Both the position numbers and the translations under genes were made by a program. Of a stretch of 64,000 bases of DNA, positions 37,236 through 45,070 are shown piece by piece. Location: assembly GCF_004332115.1 (NCBI RefSeq), contig NZ_SJPA01000001.1, forward strand, positions 663,452 to 727,451, read 5' to 3'. Each line of letters begins with the position of its first letter. Position 1 is the stretch's first letter. The notes beneath the pieces were generated by a model that was not told the origin of the DNA, ran no database searches, and saw only the letters and a list, made by a program, of their open reading frames with translations. The DNA is from Chlorobium sp. N1 (GTDB lineage Bacteria > Bacteroidota > Chlorobiia > Chlorobiales > Chlorobiaceae).

Positions 37236-37766
37236 TCAAATTTCGGGTTCCGCAGCTGCCTCAAGCACCGAGGCGAGCTCCAGCGTAACCTTCTCCGCCG
37301 CCTCCTGCTTCCCCTTCTTCTTCTCGGGAAGCGGCTCGAGCGTAATCGTGCCGCCGTTCTCTTCGAGCGACACCTCCAGCAAGCGGCCGGTGAACTCGTG
37401 CGCCAGGCCCTCGGGGTCGCGGTAGCGGACCCTCAGCAGGCGGCCCTTGTGGCGGCCGTACTGGCGCGGCAGCACGAGCGGCTCGCCGAGCCCGGGGGAT
37501 CCTACGATGAGGTCGAAGTCCTCGCCCATCGTCCCCGCGAGCTCCTCGTCCTCCTCGAGCCGCTCGCGGATGCGGCGGGCGAAGAAGGAGCACTGGTCGA
37601 TGCGGACCCCTTCGTCGGAGTCCACCACCACCTCGATCTTGCGGTGGACGGCCGAACCCTTCACCCTCACGGCGACAGGGTAGACCCCCTCGCCCTTCGT
37701 GCCGAGGGCGCCGTCCAGCACCTCGAGGACTATCGTCTCTATACGGCTCTCTATCGGAGACTGCAT
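37236..37766 (-). CDS. rimP: ribosome maturation factor RimP
   Basis: 176 residues from ATG 37766; a TTG at 37778 is also in frame. The N-terminal alpha/beta domain (about 1-90) has VYPVAVRVKG, KIEVVVDSDEGVRIDQCSFFARRI and the conserved DFDLIVGSPGLGEPL, followed by the SH3-like domain with GRLLRVRYRD. RimP helps late 30S assembly. The C-terminal 25 residues are Lys/Glu-rich. First gene of the rimP-nusA-infB run; position supports the call since sequence identity of RimP is usually low. Confidence 0.92.
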   Translation of the reverse strand: MQSPIESRIETIVLEVLDGALGTKGEGVYPVAVRVKGSAVHRKIEVVVDSDEGVRIDQCSFFARRIRERLEEDEELAGTMGEDFDLIVGSPGLGEPLVLPRQYGRHKGRLLRVRYRDPEGLAHEFTGRLLEVSLEENGGTITLEPLPEKKKGKQEAAEKVTLELASVLEAAAEPEI

Positions 37767-37810
37767 GGCTGCTTTCAACTAAGTTTTTCGTCCGGACAGG
37801 AACCGGGGGA

Positions 37811-37837
37811 AAACAAAAAAGTGGGGGATCCCCACTT
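37811..37837 (-). terminator. terminator upstream of rimP
   Basis: AAGTGGGG (37819-37826), GAT, CCCCACTT (37830-37837). On the minus strand a U-tract TTTTTTGTTT follows (37820-37811). It ends the small membrane-protein gene and separates it from rimP. Confidence 0.8.
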
Positions 37838-37925
37838 CGCATAAGAAAAATTCCCGGACCCCTCTCGAACACTGCACGCTAATGTACGAAAAAAGCATAC
37901 AACCGTCAAAATGATTCAAGCCGCC

Positions 37926-38138
37926 TCACTCTTCGTCGCGAAGCCGGCTCTCCACCACCTCGTACTCGGCCTCCTCGGCCTGCGCCGGAGGATCAACAGG
38001 GCGTCTCCCGCCGGGCTGCACGCGCCCCTCGGCCGCGCCCCGGAAGAACGAGATCACGGTGCTCCGCAGCACCCGCATGATGAGCCGGCCCATGAGCCAG
38101 AGGACGATGAGGAAAAGGAAGAATTTCAGCATGTACAA
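37926..38138 (-). CDS. small membrane protein of unknown function (DUF4834-like)
   Basis: 70 residues: one strong hydrophobic segment (LKFFLFLIVLWLMGRLIM, about 4-25) followed by a basic, then acidic, cytoplasmic tail ending in VVESRLRDEE. The layout matches short Bacteroidota/Chlorobiota proteins of the DUF4834 type, but I am not sure of the family. Start ATG 38138 (MYMLKFF); the second Met is also possible. It is followed by its own terminator and is divergent from the ATPase gene at 38273. Confidence 0.6.
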   Translation of the reverse strand: MYMLKFFLFLIVLWLMGRLIMRVLRSTVISFFRGAAEGRVQPGGRRPVDPPAQAEEAEYEVVESRLRDEE

Positions 38139-38233
38139 CTATACAACAGCCGGAGCCATAAAAAAAATCCCTCCGGCACCATTTCCCCGGTGACGCCCAC
38201 CCCCATGCTTGGAAACGGAGCGGAAAAGATTTA

Positions 38234-38248
38234 TACTTTTTAAAAGTA
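38234..38248. promoter_or_regulatory. palindrome in front of the AAA_14 ATPase
   Basis: TACTTTT (38234-38240), T, AAAAGTA (38242-38248), a perfect 7-bp inverted repeat 24 bases before the ATPase start. Size and place fit an operator for a dimeric regulator; it could also overlap the promoter. Confidence 0.45.
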
Positions 38249-38272
38249 CGAATTCAAGCAAAAGTTGTCGCC

Positions 38273-39589
38273 TTGGAAGAACAATTCAGCGCCACCATAC
38301 GACAGAAGATCGTCGACTCGCAGGCCAGGCCCTTTCCCGTCTTCACCCGGAGGGACACCCGCATACCGGCCATACCGGGCAAAGCCGTTGCGGTCATCGG
38401 CATGCGCCGGGCCGGCAAGACGACCCTGCTCCAGCAGATCATGCAGGAGCATGAACAAGAGGGAATGCGACGCGAAGAGATGCTCTACTTCAGCTTCGAG
38501 GACGAGCGGCTCGGCGGGATGCGCTCGGGGGATCTGCATCTGGTCATAGAGGAGTACTACCGGCTGCACCCCGGGCTCCGCGACCGGACGAAAGCCCTGT
38601 TCTGTTTCGACGAAATCCAGGTCGTTCCCGGCTGGGACACCTTCGTCCGGCGCATCCTCGACAGCGAACAGTGCACCGTTTTCCTTTCCGGCTCGTCGGC
38701 ACGGATGCTTTCGCGTGAGGTCGGCACCAGCATGCGGGGCAGGGCGGTCGAGGCGGCCGTCTATCCGTTCAGCTTCAGGGAGTACCTGCGCCACCGCGAT
38801 CTCGAACCCACGGAGAGGCCGGAACGGTGGACCAAGGCCGTACGCTCCACCCTCCGCCATGAACTCGGAGAGTACCTCGTCTACGGAGGGTTCCCCGAAA
38901 GCCTGGGGGTGAGGGGGCGCGACCGGATGGAGCTCCTGAAAAGCTACGTCGACGTGGCGCTGCTGCGCGACGTCATCGAACGCTACGAGGTGTCGAACCC
39001 GACGGCGCTGCGCTGGCTGGTCCGCCGGTTGCTCGCCAATCCGGCGGGCTCCTTCAGCATCAACCGCTTCCACAACGACCTGAAGTCCCAGGGCATCACG
39101 GCAGGAAGAGAGAGCGTCTACGACTATCTCGGCTATCTCGAGGACGCGTCCCTCCTCAGCACCGTCCCGATAAGCACCACCTCCGAACGCCGCAGGATGG
39201 TCAACCCAAGGAAAGTCTACCCCGTCGACACGGGGCTGATCGACTGCTTCGACCGCTCCGGAAAGGCCAACACCGGCCACGCCCTGGAAACGTGCGTCTA
39301 TCTGGAGCTCTGCAGAAGGGGACATGAGGTCGCCTACGTCAGGACCGGCGAAGGGTACGAGGTCGATTTCCATGCGACGGACCCGGAGGGGAACGAGATG
39401 CTGATCCAGGTCTGTGCAACCGCGGCCGACAGAAAGACTCTTGCAAGGGAGGTGTGCGCGCTCGGAAAAGCTGCAGAAGAACACCCCCGCGCCGAACTGC
39501 TGCTGATCACGATGGAGCCGCCGGAGGGAAAGGAGCTTTCAGGAAAGGTCAGGGCCGTGCCGGCCGAAGAGTGGTTGCTGGAAGAATGA
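38273..39589 (+). CDS. AAA_14/DUF4143 family ATPase
   Basis: 438 residues. Walker A is VIGMRRAGKTTLLQQ (about 43-57), Walker B ALFCFDEIQVVPGW (about 108), then SGSSARMLSREV, YPFSFREYL and EYLVYGGFPE, all typical of the AAA_14 domain. The C-terminal DUF4143 part has a PD-(D/E)xK-like outline (LETCVYLELCRRG, YEVDFHA, LIQVCAT) but the last catalytic Lys is replaced, so nuclease activity is doubtful. Start is TTG 38273. Such ATPases are common, often horizontally moved, and of unknown function; a link to toxin-antitoxin or defence roles is speculation. No partner gene is adjacent. Confidence 0.88.
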   Translation: MEEQFSATIRQKIVDSQARPFPVFTRRDTRIPAIPGKAVAVIGMRRAGKTTLLQQIMQEHEQEGMRREEMLYFSFEDERLGGMRSGDLHLVIEEYYRLHPGLRDRTKALFCFDEIQVVPGWDTFVRRILDSEQCTVFLSGSSARMLSREVGTSMRGRAVEAAVYPFSFREYLRHRDLEPTERPERWTKAVRSTLRHELGEYLVYGGFPESLGVRGRDRMELLKSYVDVALLRDVIERYEVSNPTALRWLVRRLLANPAGSFSINRFHNDLKSQGITAGRESVYDYLGYLEDASLLSTVPISTTSERRRMVNPRKVYPVDTGLIDCFDRSGKANTGHALETCVYLELCRRGHEVAYVRTGEGYEVDFHATDPEGNEMLIQVCATAADRKTLAREVCALGKAAEEHPRAELLLITMEPPEGKELSGKVRAVPAEEWLLEE

Positions 39590-39638
39590 GCGGGAACGAC
39601 ACAGGAAGCCGCACTGCTCCTGACCGTAACGACTGATT

Positions 39639-39893
39639 TCAGCCTGCCGGGTCAAGCTGCCGCAGGAGCTGCTTCTCGTCGACGCCCTGCAGGAACACCT
39701 CGCGGCCGTCGACATGGACGACGGGGATGTCGTAGCGGTACCGGGCCATAAGGTCGGGGTCGCTCGTGATGTCGACCTTTTCGAGCCGGAAGGGCACGCG
39801 CCGGTGCACGCGCCGCAGCACCTCCAGCGCCTCCCGGCAGAGGCAGCAGCCGGGCTTGCCGAAGATGGTTACGACTGGCTGACCCGTCCTCAT
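39639..39893 (-). CDS. glutaredoxin-like protein (DUF836 family)
   Basis: 84 residues with thioredoxin fold. The active-site motif is CLC preceded by Cys (KPGCCLCREAL), that is a CxxC from Cys16 to Cys19, and the cis-Pro is in DIPVVHVDGREVF. Electron donor and target are unknown. Its ATG overlaps the TGA of the upstream XRE-type gene by four bases (ATGA), so its translation is coupled to a DNA-binding protein, an odd pairing. Confidence 0.85.
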   Translation of the reverse strand: MRTGQPVVTIFGKPGCCLCREALEVLRRVHRRVPFRLEKVDITSDPDLMARYRYDIPVVHVDGREVFLQGVDEKQLLRQLDPAG

Positions 39894-40240
39894 GATTCCG
39901 GTCGCATCTCCACCGGCGTCTCCTGCACCATGCTGATCACCAGCTTCATGCCGCAGGCGCTGGCATAGCGGCGGAGGGTATGCAGAGACGGAGAGTGGTC
40001 CTGCCGGCCGAGACTCGATTCGATGCGGGCGACGACGGGCTGTGAGACACCCATGCGGGAGGCCACCTCGCTCTGCGTCATCCCGGCGCTCCGACGGGCG
40101 TCGAGGAGCACCCCCAAAGCGGCGAATTCGTCCTCAAGGGCATCGTATGCAACCCTGAAAGCAGGATCGGAGGCACGCCTCTCCGCCCCATAGGCCCTGG
40201 GATCGAAAGCGATCGGTGTATATGCGTCTGTTTCCTTCAT
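39890..40240 (-). CDS. XRE family DNA-binding protein, HigA-type antitoxin-like
   Basis: 116 residues from ATG 40240, which has AGGAAG at a good distance; the frame is open 23 codons further up. The helix-turn-helix is RRSAGMTQSEVASRMGVSQPVVARIESS, followed by HSPSLHTLRRYASACGMKLVISMV, the arrangement of HTH antitoxins that pair with RelE/HigB-like or Gp49-like toxins. No toxin gene is adjacent; instead a glutaredoxin overlaps the end. A promoter with an inverted repeat lies upstream (40298-40326), consistent with autoregulation. Confidence 0.85.
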   Translation of the reverse strand: MKETDAYTPIAFDPRAYGAERRASDPAFRVAYDALEDEFAALGVLLDARRSAGMTQSEVASRMGVSQPVVARIESSLGRQDHSPSLHTLRRYASACGMKLVISMVQETPVEMRPES

Positions 40241-40297
40241 CCTTTTACTTCCTTCAGCCGTTTTCCGGCAATCTGCACTATGCCATGCATTCGGGCA

Positions 40298-40326
40298 ATT
40301 ATAACACATAAGCTATAATCGCCCAA
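40298..40326 (-). promoter_or_regulatory. promoter and inverted repeat of the XRE gene
   Basis: On the minus strand TTGGGC (40326-40321), 17 bases, TATAAT (40303-40298). The same stretch holds ATTATA (40298-40303) and TATAAT (40314-40319) as an inverted repeat with a 10-base spacer, so a dimer bound there would cover the promoter. Confidence 0.55.
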
Positions 40327-40470
40327 GCCCCCCCTCGCCCATAACCGTCATATGAAGCACCTCGTCATACTGCAGGGAGGAGTAGGGGCGCCCCCGGTGA
40401 ACGTCAAAGCCGCAGGGCTGAGGGAAAACAGAAGAGGAAGGGTACCGGGGCCTGAGGGGACCGGGGAGGT

Positions 40471-41760
40471 TCATCCCCTCTGGCTCTCCTCGACGGAGGT
40501 CTCGCGGAGGATGTCGATGATGGCGCCGATCTCGAGCGTGGTCTGCTCGGAGGTCACGAGGTTCTTCAGGCCGTAGCGGCCCGTCTCGAACTCGGACTGG
40601 CCGATGAAGAGCGCGTAGGCGGCGCGCAGGCGGTTCGCCTCGCGCATCTGCGCCTTCATGCTGCGTCCGGCAAGGTCGATCTCGGTGCTGATGCCGGAGC
40701 GGCGGAGCCGGAAGGCCACCTCCATGCCGTGGTCGGCGAGTTCAGACTGCTGCACCACCACGTAGACCATGGGTCCGCGGGGATTGAGGGTGGCGAAGAG
40801 CCCCTGCTTCTCCATGGCGATGAGGAGGCGCTCCATGCCGACGGCAAATCCCACGGCCGGCATCTCCTTCCCGCCGAGCTCCTTTGAGAGGCCGTCGTAG
40901 CGGCCCCCGCCGCCGATGGCGTCCTGCGCTCCGAGCGCCTCGCTCGTCACCTCAAAGGCGGTATGGCAGTAGTAGTCGAGCCCGCGCACGAGCAGGTGGT
41001 CGACGTCGTAGCCGATGCCGCGGTCGTCGAGGAAGCGGAGCACGCGCTCGAACTCCTCGACACCCTCGGCCTTGACGTAGTCGAAGAGGCGCGGCGCGCC
41101 GGCGATCATCTCCCTGAGGGCGGGGTTCTTGGAGTCGAGGATGCGGAGCGGGTTCTTCTCGAGTCGCTCCCTGGAGGAGTCGTCGAGCTCTGCCTCGTAG
41201 GGCCGGAAGTACTCACGCAGCGCCTCGCGGTAGCGGGCGCGGTCCTCCAGGTCGCCGAGGGTGTTGATGCGCAGGCGCAGGCCCGAGAGACCGAGGGTCT
41301 CGAAGACCTGCATCATGAAGGTGACGACCTCGGCCACGGCGGCCGGTGAGGAGGCGCCGAGCAGTTCGGCGCCGAACTGGGTGAACTGCCGCTGCCGTCC
41401 CGCCTGGGGGCGCTCCTTGCGGAACAGTTCGCTGATGTAGTAGAGCTTGTGGACGGGGGCCTGGGAGAGGAGGTTGCGCTGCAGGGCGGCGCGCATGACG
41501 CCGGCCGTCATCTCGGGCCGCAGGGTGAGCGAGCGGCCCGCCGGGTCCGGCTGGAAGGTGAACATCTCCTTGCCGACGATGTCCGTCGTGGCGCCGATGC
41601 CGCGCTGGAAGAGCTCGGTGTACTCGAAGACGGGGGTGCGGACCTCGCTGAAGCCGTAGAGGGAGGCCATGCGGTGCACCGCCGACTCGACGTGCTTCCA
41701 CTGAGCGCCCTCTTCGGGAAAGATGTCCCGCGTTCCCTTGACTGCCTGATACTGCGACAT
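40471..41760 (-). CDS. hisS: histidyl-tRNA synthetase
   Basis: Class II synthetase, 429 residues. Motif 1 region ([18 protein letters not shown]), motif 2 ([23 protein letters not shown]), the histidine loops [15 protein letters not shown] and [14 protein letters not shown], motif 3 ([16 protein letters not shown]), then the C-terminal anticodon-binding domain (about 330-425). Start ATG 41760. The PTS IIA-like gene lies 54 bases upstream on the same strand. No transcription terminator is evident in the 150 bases after it. Confidence 0.97.
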   Translation of the reverse strand: MSQYQAVKGTRDIFPEEGAQWKHVESAVHRMASLYGFSEVRTPVFEYTELFQRGIGATTDIVGKEMFTFQPDPAGRSLTLRPEMTAGVMRAALQRNLLSQAPVHKLYYISELFRKERPQAGRQRQFTQFGAELLGASSPAAVAEVVTFMMQVFETLGLSGLRLRINTLGDLEDRARYREALREYFRPYEAELDDSSRERLEKNPLRILDSKNPALREMIAGAPRLFDYVKAEGVEEFERVLRFLDDRGIGYDVDHLLVRGLDYYCHTAFEVTSEALGAQDAIGGGGRYDGLSKELGGKEMPAVGFAVGMERLLIAMEKQGLFATLNPRGPMVYVVVQQSELADHGMEVAFRLRRSGISTEIDLAGRSMKAQMREANRLRAAYALFIGQSEFETGRYGLKNLVTSEQTTLEIGAIIDILRETSVEESQRG

Positions 41761-41814
41761 AAGCCCCTATACGATCCTGTAGTGCACTTGGCTGTTGCGA
41801 TTGACTGCCCCCGT

Positions 41815-42285
41815 TCAGATCTGCGGCAGGTCCTTCTCCTCTTCCCTGAAGAGCTCGAGGACCCCGGAGGAGGACTCGGCGTGCAGAATCCTCGCCCGGA
41901 TGTCCTCCCGGCCCGCAAGGCGGGTGATGCGGCCGAGCAGCTTGAGGTGCTCGGCGAGCATGTCCTCCGGAGTCGCCAGGAGGAAGATGATCTCCACCGG
42001 CTCCCCGTCGATGGCGTCGAAGTTGATGCCCTGCTTCAGGGTCGCCACGGCAAGCACCGGGTGCGTCACCGCGCCGGTCTTGGCATGGGGAAGGGCGATC
42101 TTCTTGCCGATGCCGGTCGACATCTCCCGCTCCCGCTTCAGCACGTCCGCCCTGAGCCGATCGACGTCCTTCACCCCCGAATGCTCCGAGACGATCGAAA
42201 GCATGTTCTCTATCACCTGCTCCTTCGACTCGAGTTCGAGGTTCAGGGCGATGTATTTCTCGGAAAGAAGGCTCTCGATCTTCAT
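41815..42285 (-). CDS. ptsN: PTS EIIA-type regulatory protein (PtsN-like)
   Basis: 156 residues, a complete EIIA fructose/mannitol-type domain. The phosphorylated His is in [14 protein letters not shown] (about residue 66), with [13 protein letters not shown] before it and [23 protein letters not shown] after. No EIIB, EIIC, HPr or EI gene is near, which fits a regulatory rather than transport role; PtsN proteins control metabolism and potassium uptake in other bacteria. What signals to it here is not visible. Start ATG 42285. Confidence 0.88.
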   Translation of the reverse strand: MKIESLLSEKYIALNLELESKEQVIENMLSIVSEHSGVKDVDRLRADVLKREREMSTGIGKKIALPHAKTGAVTHPVLAVATLKQGINFDAIDGEPVEIIFLLATPEDMLAEHLKLLGRITRLAGREDIRARILHAESSSGVLELFREEEKDLPQI

Positions 42286-42428
42286 TATGACATTCTTACG
42301 GGATCAGGTTGCCGGAGCTCGGGAACGGAGCGGGGATGAGGGTGCTCCGTCGTTGAATTTGAAACGCCAATATACGCAATAAGGAACGAACCTCTAAACG
42401 GAGAATCAAGCCGCAGGCGCAAACCCCA

Positions 42429-42663
42429 TCAACGCAATCCGGGATTTCCGAACGATGGCGTTTCAGGCTGCTCGCCGCGTTCCCGGCAGAAATCGAGGTA
42501 CTCGTCGACCGATGAGCGGAACGCCTCTGCGAGTTCGTCATCATTCCGTCCCCGGAAGGTCACGACGTCCCTGATGCCGAGCACCTCTCCGTGAAACATG
42601 GCGGTGGCGTCATCGGACTCCACCCGAGCGGTGTATCCTATGTATGAATGCAAGGTGGTCCAT
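42429..42663 (-). pseudogene. hicB antitoxin remnant, frameshifted and truncated
   Basis: The frame 42653-42429 encodes a HicB partial-RNase-H-like domain: YIGYTARVESDDATAMFHGEV, GIRDVVTFRGRNDDELAEAF, SSVDEYLDFCRERGEQPE. Two defects are visible. First, the only ATG (42661-42663) is one base out of frame: reading MDH from it and removing one C at about 42654 joins smoothly to LHSYIGY. Second, the chain stops at SFGNPGLR, where full-length HicB goes on into a ribbon-helix-helix DNA-binding domain. No HicA toxin is adjacent. A TTG at 42653 could still start a 74-residue product. Confidence 0.7.
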
Positions 42664-42759
42664 GTCTGCCGTTAGAGGCCGAAACAGCGGGAAACAATCT
42701 TCAGCCAACGAGCAAGTTCGTATACTACACGTTGACGGACAACGCGAAAAAGAAAAAGC

Positions 42760-43176
42760 ATGGAACCGAAAAGCGACATCGAGCAGGGGATCAGAACGGT
42801 GCTGGAACAGCACCCGAAGGTTACGCTTGCCATCCTCTTCGGATCGGTGGCAAACGGCACCGCCCGCTTTGAAAGCGATCTCGACCTTGCCGTCCACGGC
42901 GAAAGCCCCCTCACGACCGACGAAAAAATGCGCCTGATCGGGGACCTTGCCGTGCTCAGCGGCCGCCCGATCGACCTGGTCGATATGCGCACGGCAGGAC
43001 TTCCCATTCTCAAGCAGATCTTCACCAAAGGGCGAAGACTCCTCGGCTCGAACTCTCTTTATGCGACGCTGCTCACCCGCTTCCAGGTCGACTACGCCGA
43101 CTTCATGCCACTACGCGAACGGATGCTCAGAAAGAGGCGGATGCGGTGGCTCGGGAAAAGAGAGGACGCACCTTGA
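42760..43176 (+). CDS. MntA-type nucleotidyltransferase (antitoxin-like), orphan
   Basis: 138 residues. The minimal nucleotidyltransferase signature GSVANGTARFESDLDLAV (GSx10DxD, about 29-43) is intact, followed by GDLAVLSGRPIDLVDMRTAG and a C-terminal basic tail (RMLRKRRMRWLG). MntA antitoxins silence HepT toxins by adding AMP to them, and the toxin gene is normally next door. Here the next gene is cdsA on the other strand and the previous is the hicB remnant, so no HepT (DUF86) partner is present. It could be a remnant with intact reading frame or act on another target. Confidence 0.82.
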   Translation: MEPKSDIEQGIRTVLEQHPKVTLAILFGSVANGTARFESDLDLAVHGESPLTTDEKMRLIGDLAVLSGRPIDLVDMRTAGLPILKQIFTKGRRLLGSNSLYATLLTRFQVDYADFMPLRERMLRKRRMRWLGKREDAP

Positions 43177-43178
43177 GG

Positions 43179-43208
43179 CCCGAAGGCGCGGAGCACCGCG
43201 CCTTCGGG
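43179..43208. terminator. long perfect hairpin between convergent genes
   Basis: CCCGAAGGCGCGG (43179-43191), loop AGCA, CCGCGCCTTCGGG (43196-43208), a 13-bp perfect stem that fills the 37-base gap between the mntA-like and cdsA stops. There is no U-tract on either side, so it may slow polymerase or protect 3' ends of both mRNAs. Confidence 0.6.
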
Positions 43209-43213
43209 GATGG

Positions 43214-44029
43214 TTACCGGGTAAGAAGGTAGAGGAACGGCGCGACGAACATCACCGTGTCGAACCGGTCGAGCACGCCCCCGTGGCCGGGGATGAGCGA
43301 GGAGGAGTCCTTCACCCCGGCGTCGCGCTTGAACATGGACTCAATGAGGTCGCCGGCAGGGCTGAAGAGGCCGATGAGAAGGCCGGCCAGGAGCGCCCGC
43401 TCCGTACCCACCTCCGGAACCAGGGCCGAGAACGCCCAGGCGGCCGCAACGCTGCCCGCCACCCCGAAGAAGAACCCCTCCCAGGTCTTGTTGGGGCTGT
43501 GGCGCTCGAAGAGCTTCCGCGCGACCACCTTCCCGCCGGCGAGGCTGCCGCCGAAGTAGGCGGAGATGTCGGTCGCCCAGATGCTGACGAACATCAGCAG
43601 CACCCAGGCCTCGCCGGAGCCGTTCATCGGCTCCATGCGCAGGCGCAGGAGGGCGCCGAAGGAGAGGTTTACGTAGAGGAGGCCGGCAAGGGCGGAGCCG
43701 AGGTTGAGGAGGGGCGATCCCTCATGCGAGAAGAGCTCGAGGAGGAAGAGCAGCATCACCGCGCCGAGCAGCACCACCCAGAGCTCGACGAACCGGAAAT
43801 AGAGGTCCCCCTGCAGGAGGAGCGTCAGGAAGAGCATCAGCGGGAGCGCAGGAGGGCTGGCCTTCAGCGCGGCCAGGCGGTGGAACTCGAAGGTGGCGAG
43901 CAGGGAGAGCAGCAGGAAAAAGCCGAAGAACCACCCGCCTCCCGCCATGATGACGAAAAGGAGCAGCGGGATGCCGACGGCGGCCACGAGGACCCGCTGG
44001 AGGAGGTTTACGGAAAGAAGTTTAGCCAT
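43214..44029 (-). CDS. cdsA: phosphatidate cytidylyltransferase
   Basis: Makes CDP-diacylglycerol, the precursor of phospholipids. 271 residues with eight or so membrane helices. The CdsA signature is complete at the C-terminal end: SPNKTWEGFFFGVAGS and SPAGDLIESMFKRDAGVKDSSSLIPGHGGVLDRFD. The upstream CPBP protease gene overlaps its start by 8 bases on the same strand. uppS and bamA, which often adjoin cdsA elsewhere, are at 6-9 kb here. Confidence 0.96.
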   Translation of the reverse strand: MAKLLSVNLLQRVLVAAVGIPLLLFVIMAGGGWFFGFFLLLSLLATFEFHRLAALKASPPALPLMLFLTLLLQGDLYFRFVELWVVLLGAVMLLFLLELFSHEGSPLLNLGSALAGLLYVNLSFGALLRLRMEPMNGSGEAWVLLMFVSIWATDISAYFGGSLAGGKVVARKLFERHSPNKTWEGFFFGVAGSVAAAWAFSALVPEVGTERALLAGLLIGLFSPAGDLIESMFKRDAGVKDSSSLIPGHGGVLDRFDTVMFVAPFLYLLTR

Positions 44030-44990
44030 ACGGTTCAGTCGTTACTGGGCCGAAGGGACCCTTGGAGAAGCGCCGCATCGCAAATGCGAAGAGCACGAGC
44101 GAGAGCGGCAGCACAACCCACCACCACCCGGTCATGAGCAGCGCTTCGGGCGGAGGGCCGGCCTCCGGGCCACCGAGGCCGAGCAGGAGGAGTGCGGCGA
44201 GGTTGTTCAGGAAATGGACGGCGACCGGTACCGCGAGGTTGCCGGTTTTGAGGTAAATATAGCCAATATACCAGCCAAGCAAAGCCAGCGGAAGGAGATT
44301 GGCGGCACTCATGTGGAAAAAGGCGAACACGGTACCGGTGAGCAGCACCGCACTCGAGGGGCGCATCGCGGCCGCATAGTTCGACTGCACATACCCCCTG
44401 AAGAGCAGCTCCTCGGTCACTGCCGGCACGACGGCCAGGACCGCAACCACCGCAAGCAGCTCCGGGAGCGAGCCGATGCGGGCGAGCTCGGCGATGAAGG
44501 ACTCCATCAGGGCCTGCTGGCGCACCACCTCGGCCCCCGCATCGCCGAGCGCCGGCCAGAGGTAAAGGTTCTGCAGGCCGGCCACCGTGTAGACGAGCGG
44601 CTGGAGGAGGAACACCCCGAGGGCACCGAACCCGACGAGACGCATCTCTACCCGCTTCCCCACCCCGAGGAAGCGCAGGCTGCCGGCAGAAAAGAGCCCC
44701 CCTCCGGCGTGCCGGGCGGAGAGCACGAGCACCGGGAGCGCCAGCACAAGCAGCTGGCCGAGCGCCTGCACGAGCCGCAGCGACCCCACCATTTCGCCGA
44801 TGCCGCCGCCGTCCACGACGTCCGCGCTCCCGCCTGCAAGCGAGAAGAGCAGCGACCCGGCGAGCGGGTAGAGCACCATAGTGACGACGAGGAAGATGGT
44901 GGTGAAGAGGAACGAAGGCCGGCGAAGGGCTACAGGGTCCATCATGCGAAGAAAAGGAAATATGGATTTAAGCATCGGGGCACAGACCAT
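44022..44990 (-). CDS. CPBP family intramembrane metalloprotease
   Basis: 322 residues with about eight membrane helices. The three motifs of the CAAX protease/bacteriocin-processing family are present in order: EELLFRGYVQ (EExxxR, near residue 206), FAFFHMS (FxxxH, near 241) and HFLNN (near 282). Substrates are unknown; members range from prenyl-protein processing to immunity functions. ATG 44990 is the longest start; ATG 44975 gives a similar product, and neither has a good ribosome site. It overlaps cdsA by 8 bases and is likely cotranscribed. Confidence 0.88.
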   Translation of the reverse strand: MVCAPMLKSIFPFLRMMDPVALRRPSFLFTTIFLVVTMVLYPLAGSLLFSLAGGSADVVDGGGIGEMVGSLRLVQALGQLLVLALPVLVLSARHAGGGLFSAGSLRFLGVGKRVEMRLVGFGALGVFLLQPLVYTVAGLQNLYLWPALGDAGAEVVRQQALMESFIAELARIGSLPELLAVVAVLAVVPAVTEELLFRGYVQSNYAAAMRPSSAVLLTGTVFAFFHMSAANLLPLALLGWYIGYIYLKTGNLAVPVAVHFLNNLAALLLLGLGGPEAGPPPEALLMTGWWWVVLPLSLVLFAFAMRRFSKGPFGPVTTEPYG

Positions 44991-45070
44991 GCACAGGATA
45001 GCCCCGCAAGATGTAAAAACCGAAGCGTCAAGTCAAAACAGGCAGGGTGGTGACCAGAGAAAATGCCGGA

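Noticed and set aside
42610..42897. Minus-strand frame reading MDHLAFIHRIHRSGG near the hicB remnant
   Set aside because: The peptide is the out-of-frame product of the presumed hicB start ATG and ends after 17 codons from that ATG; explained by the frameshift.
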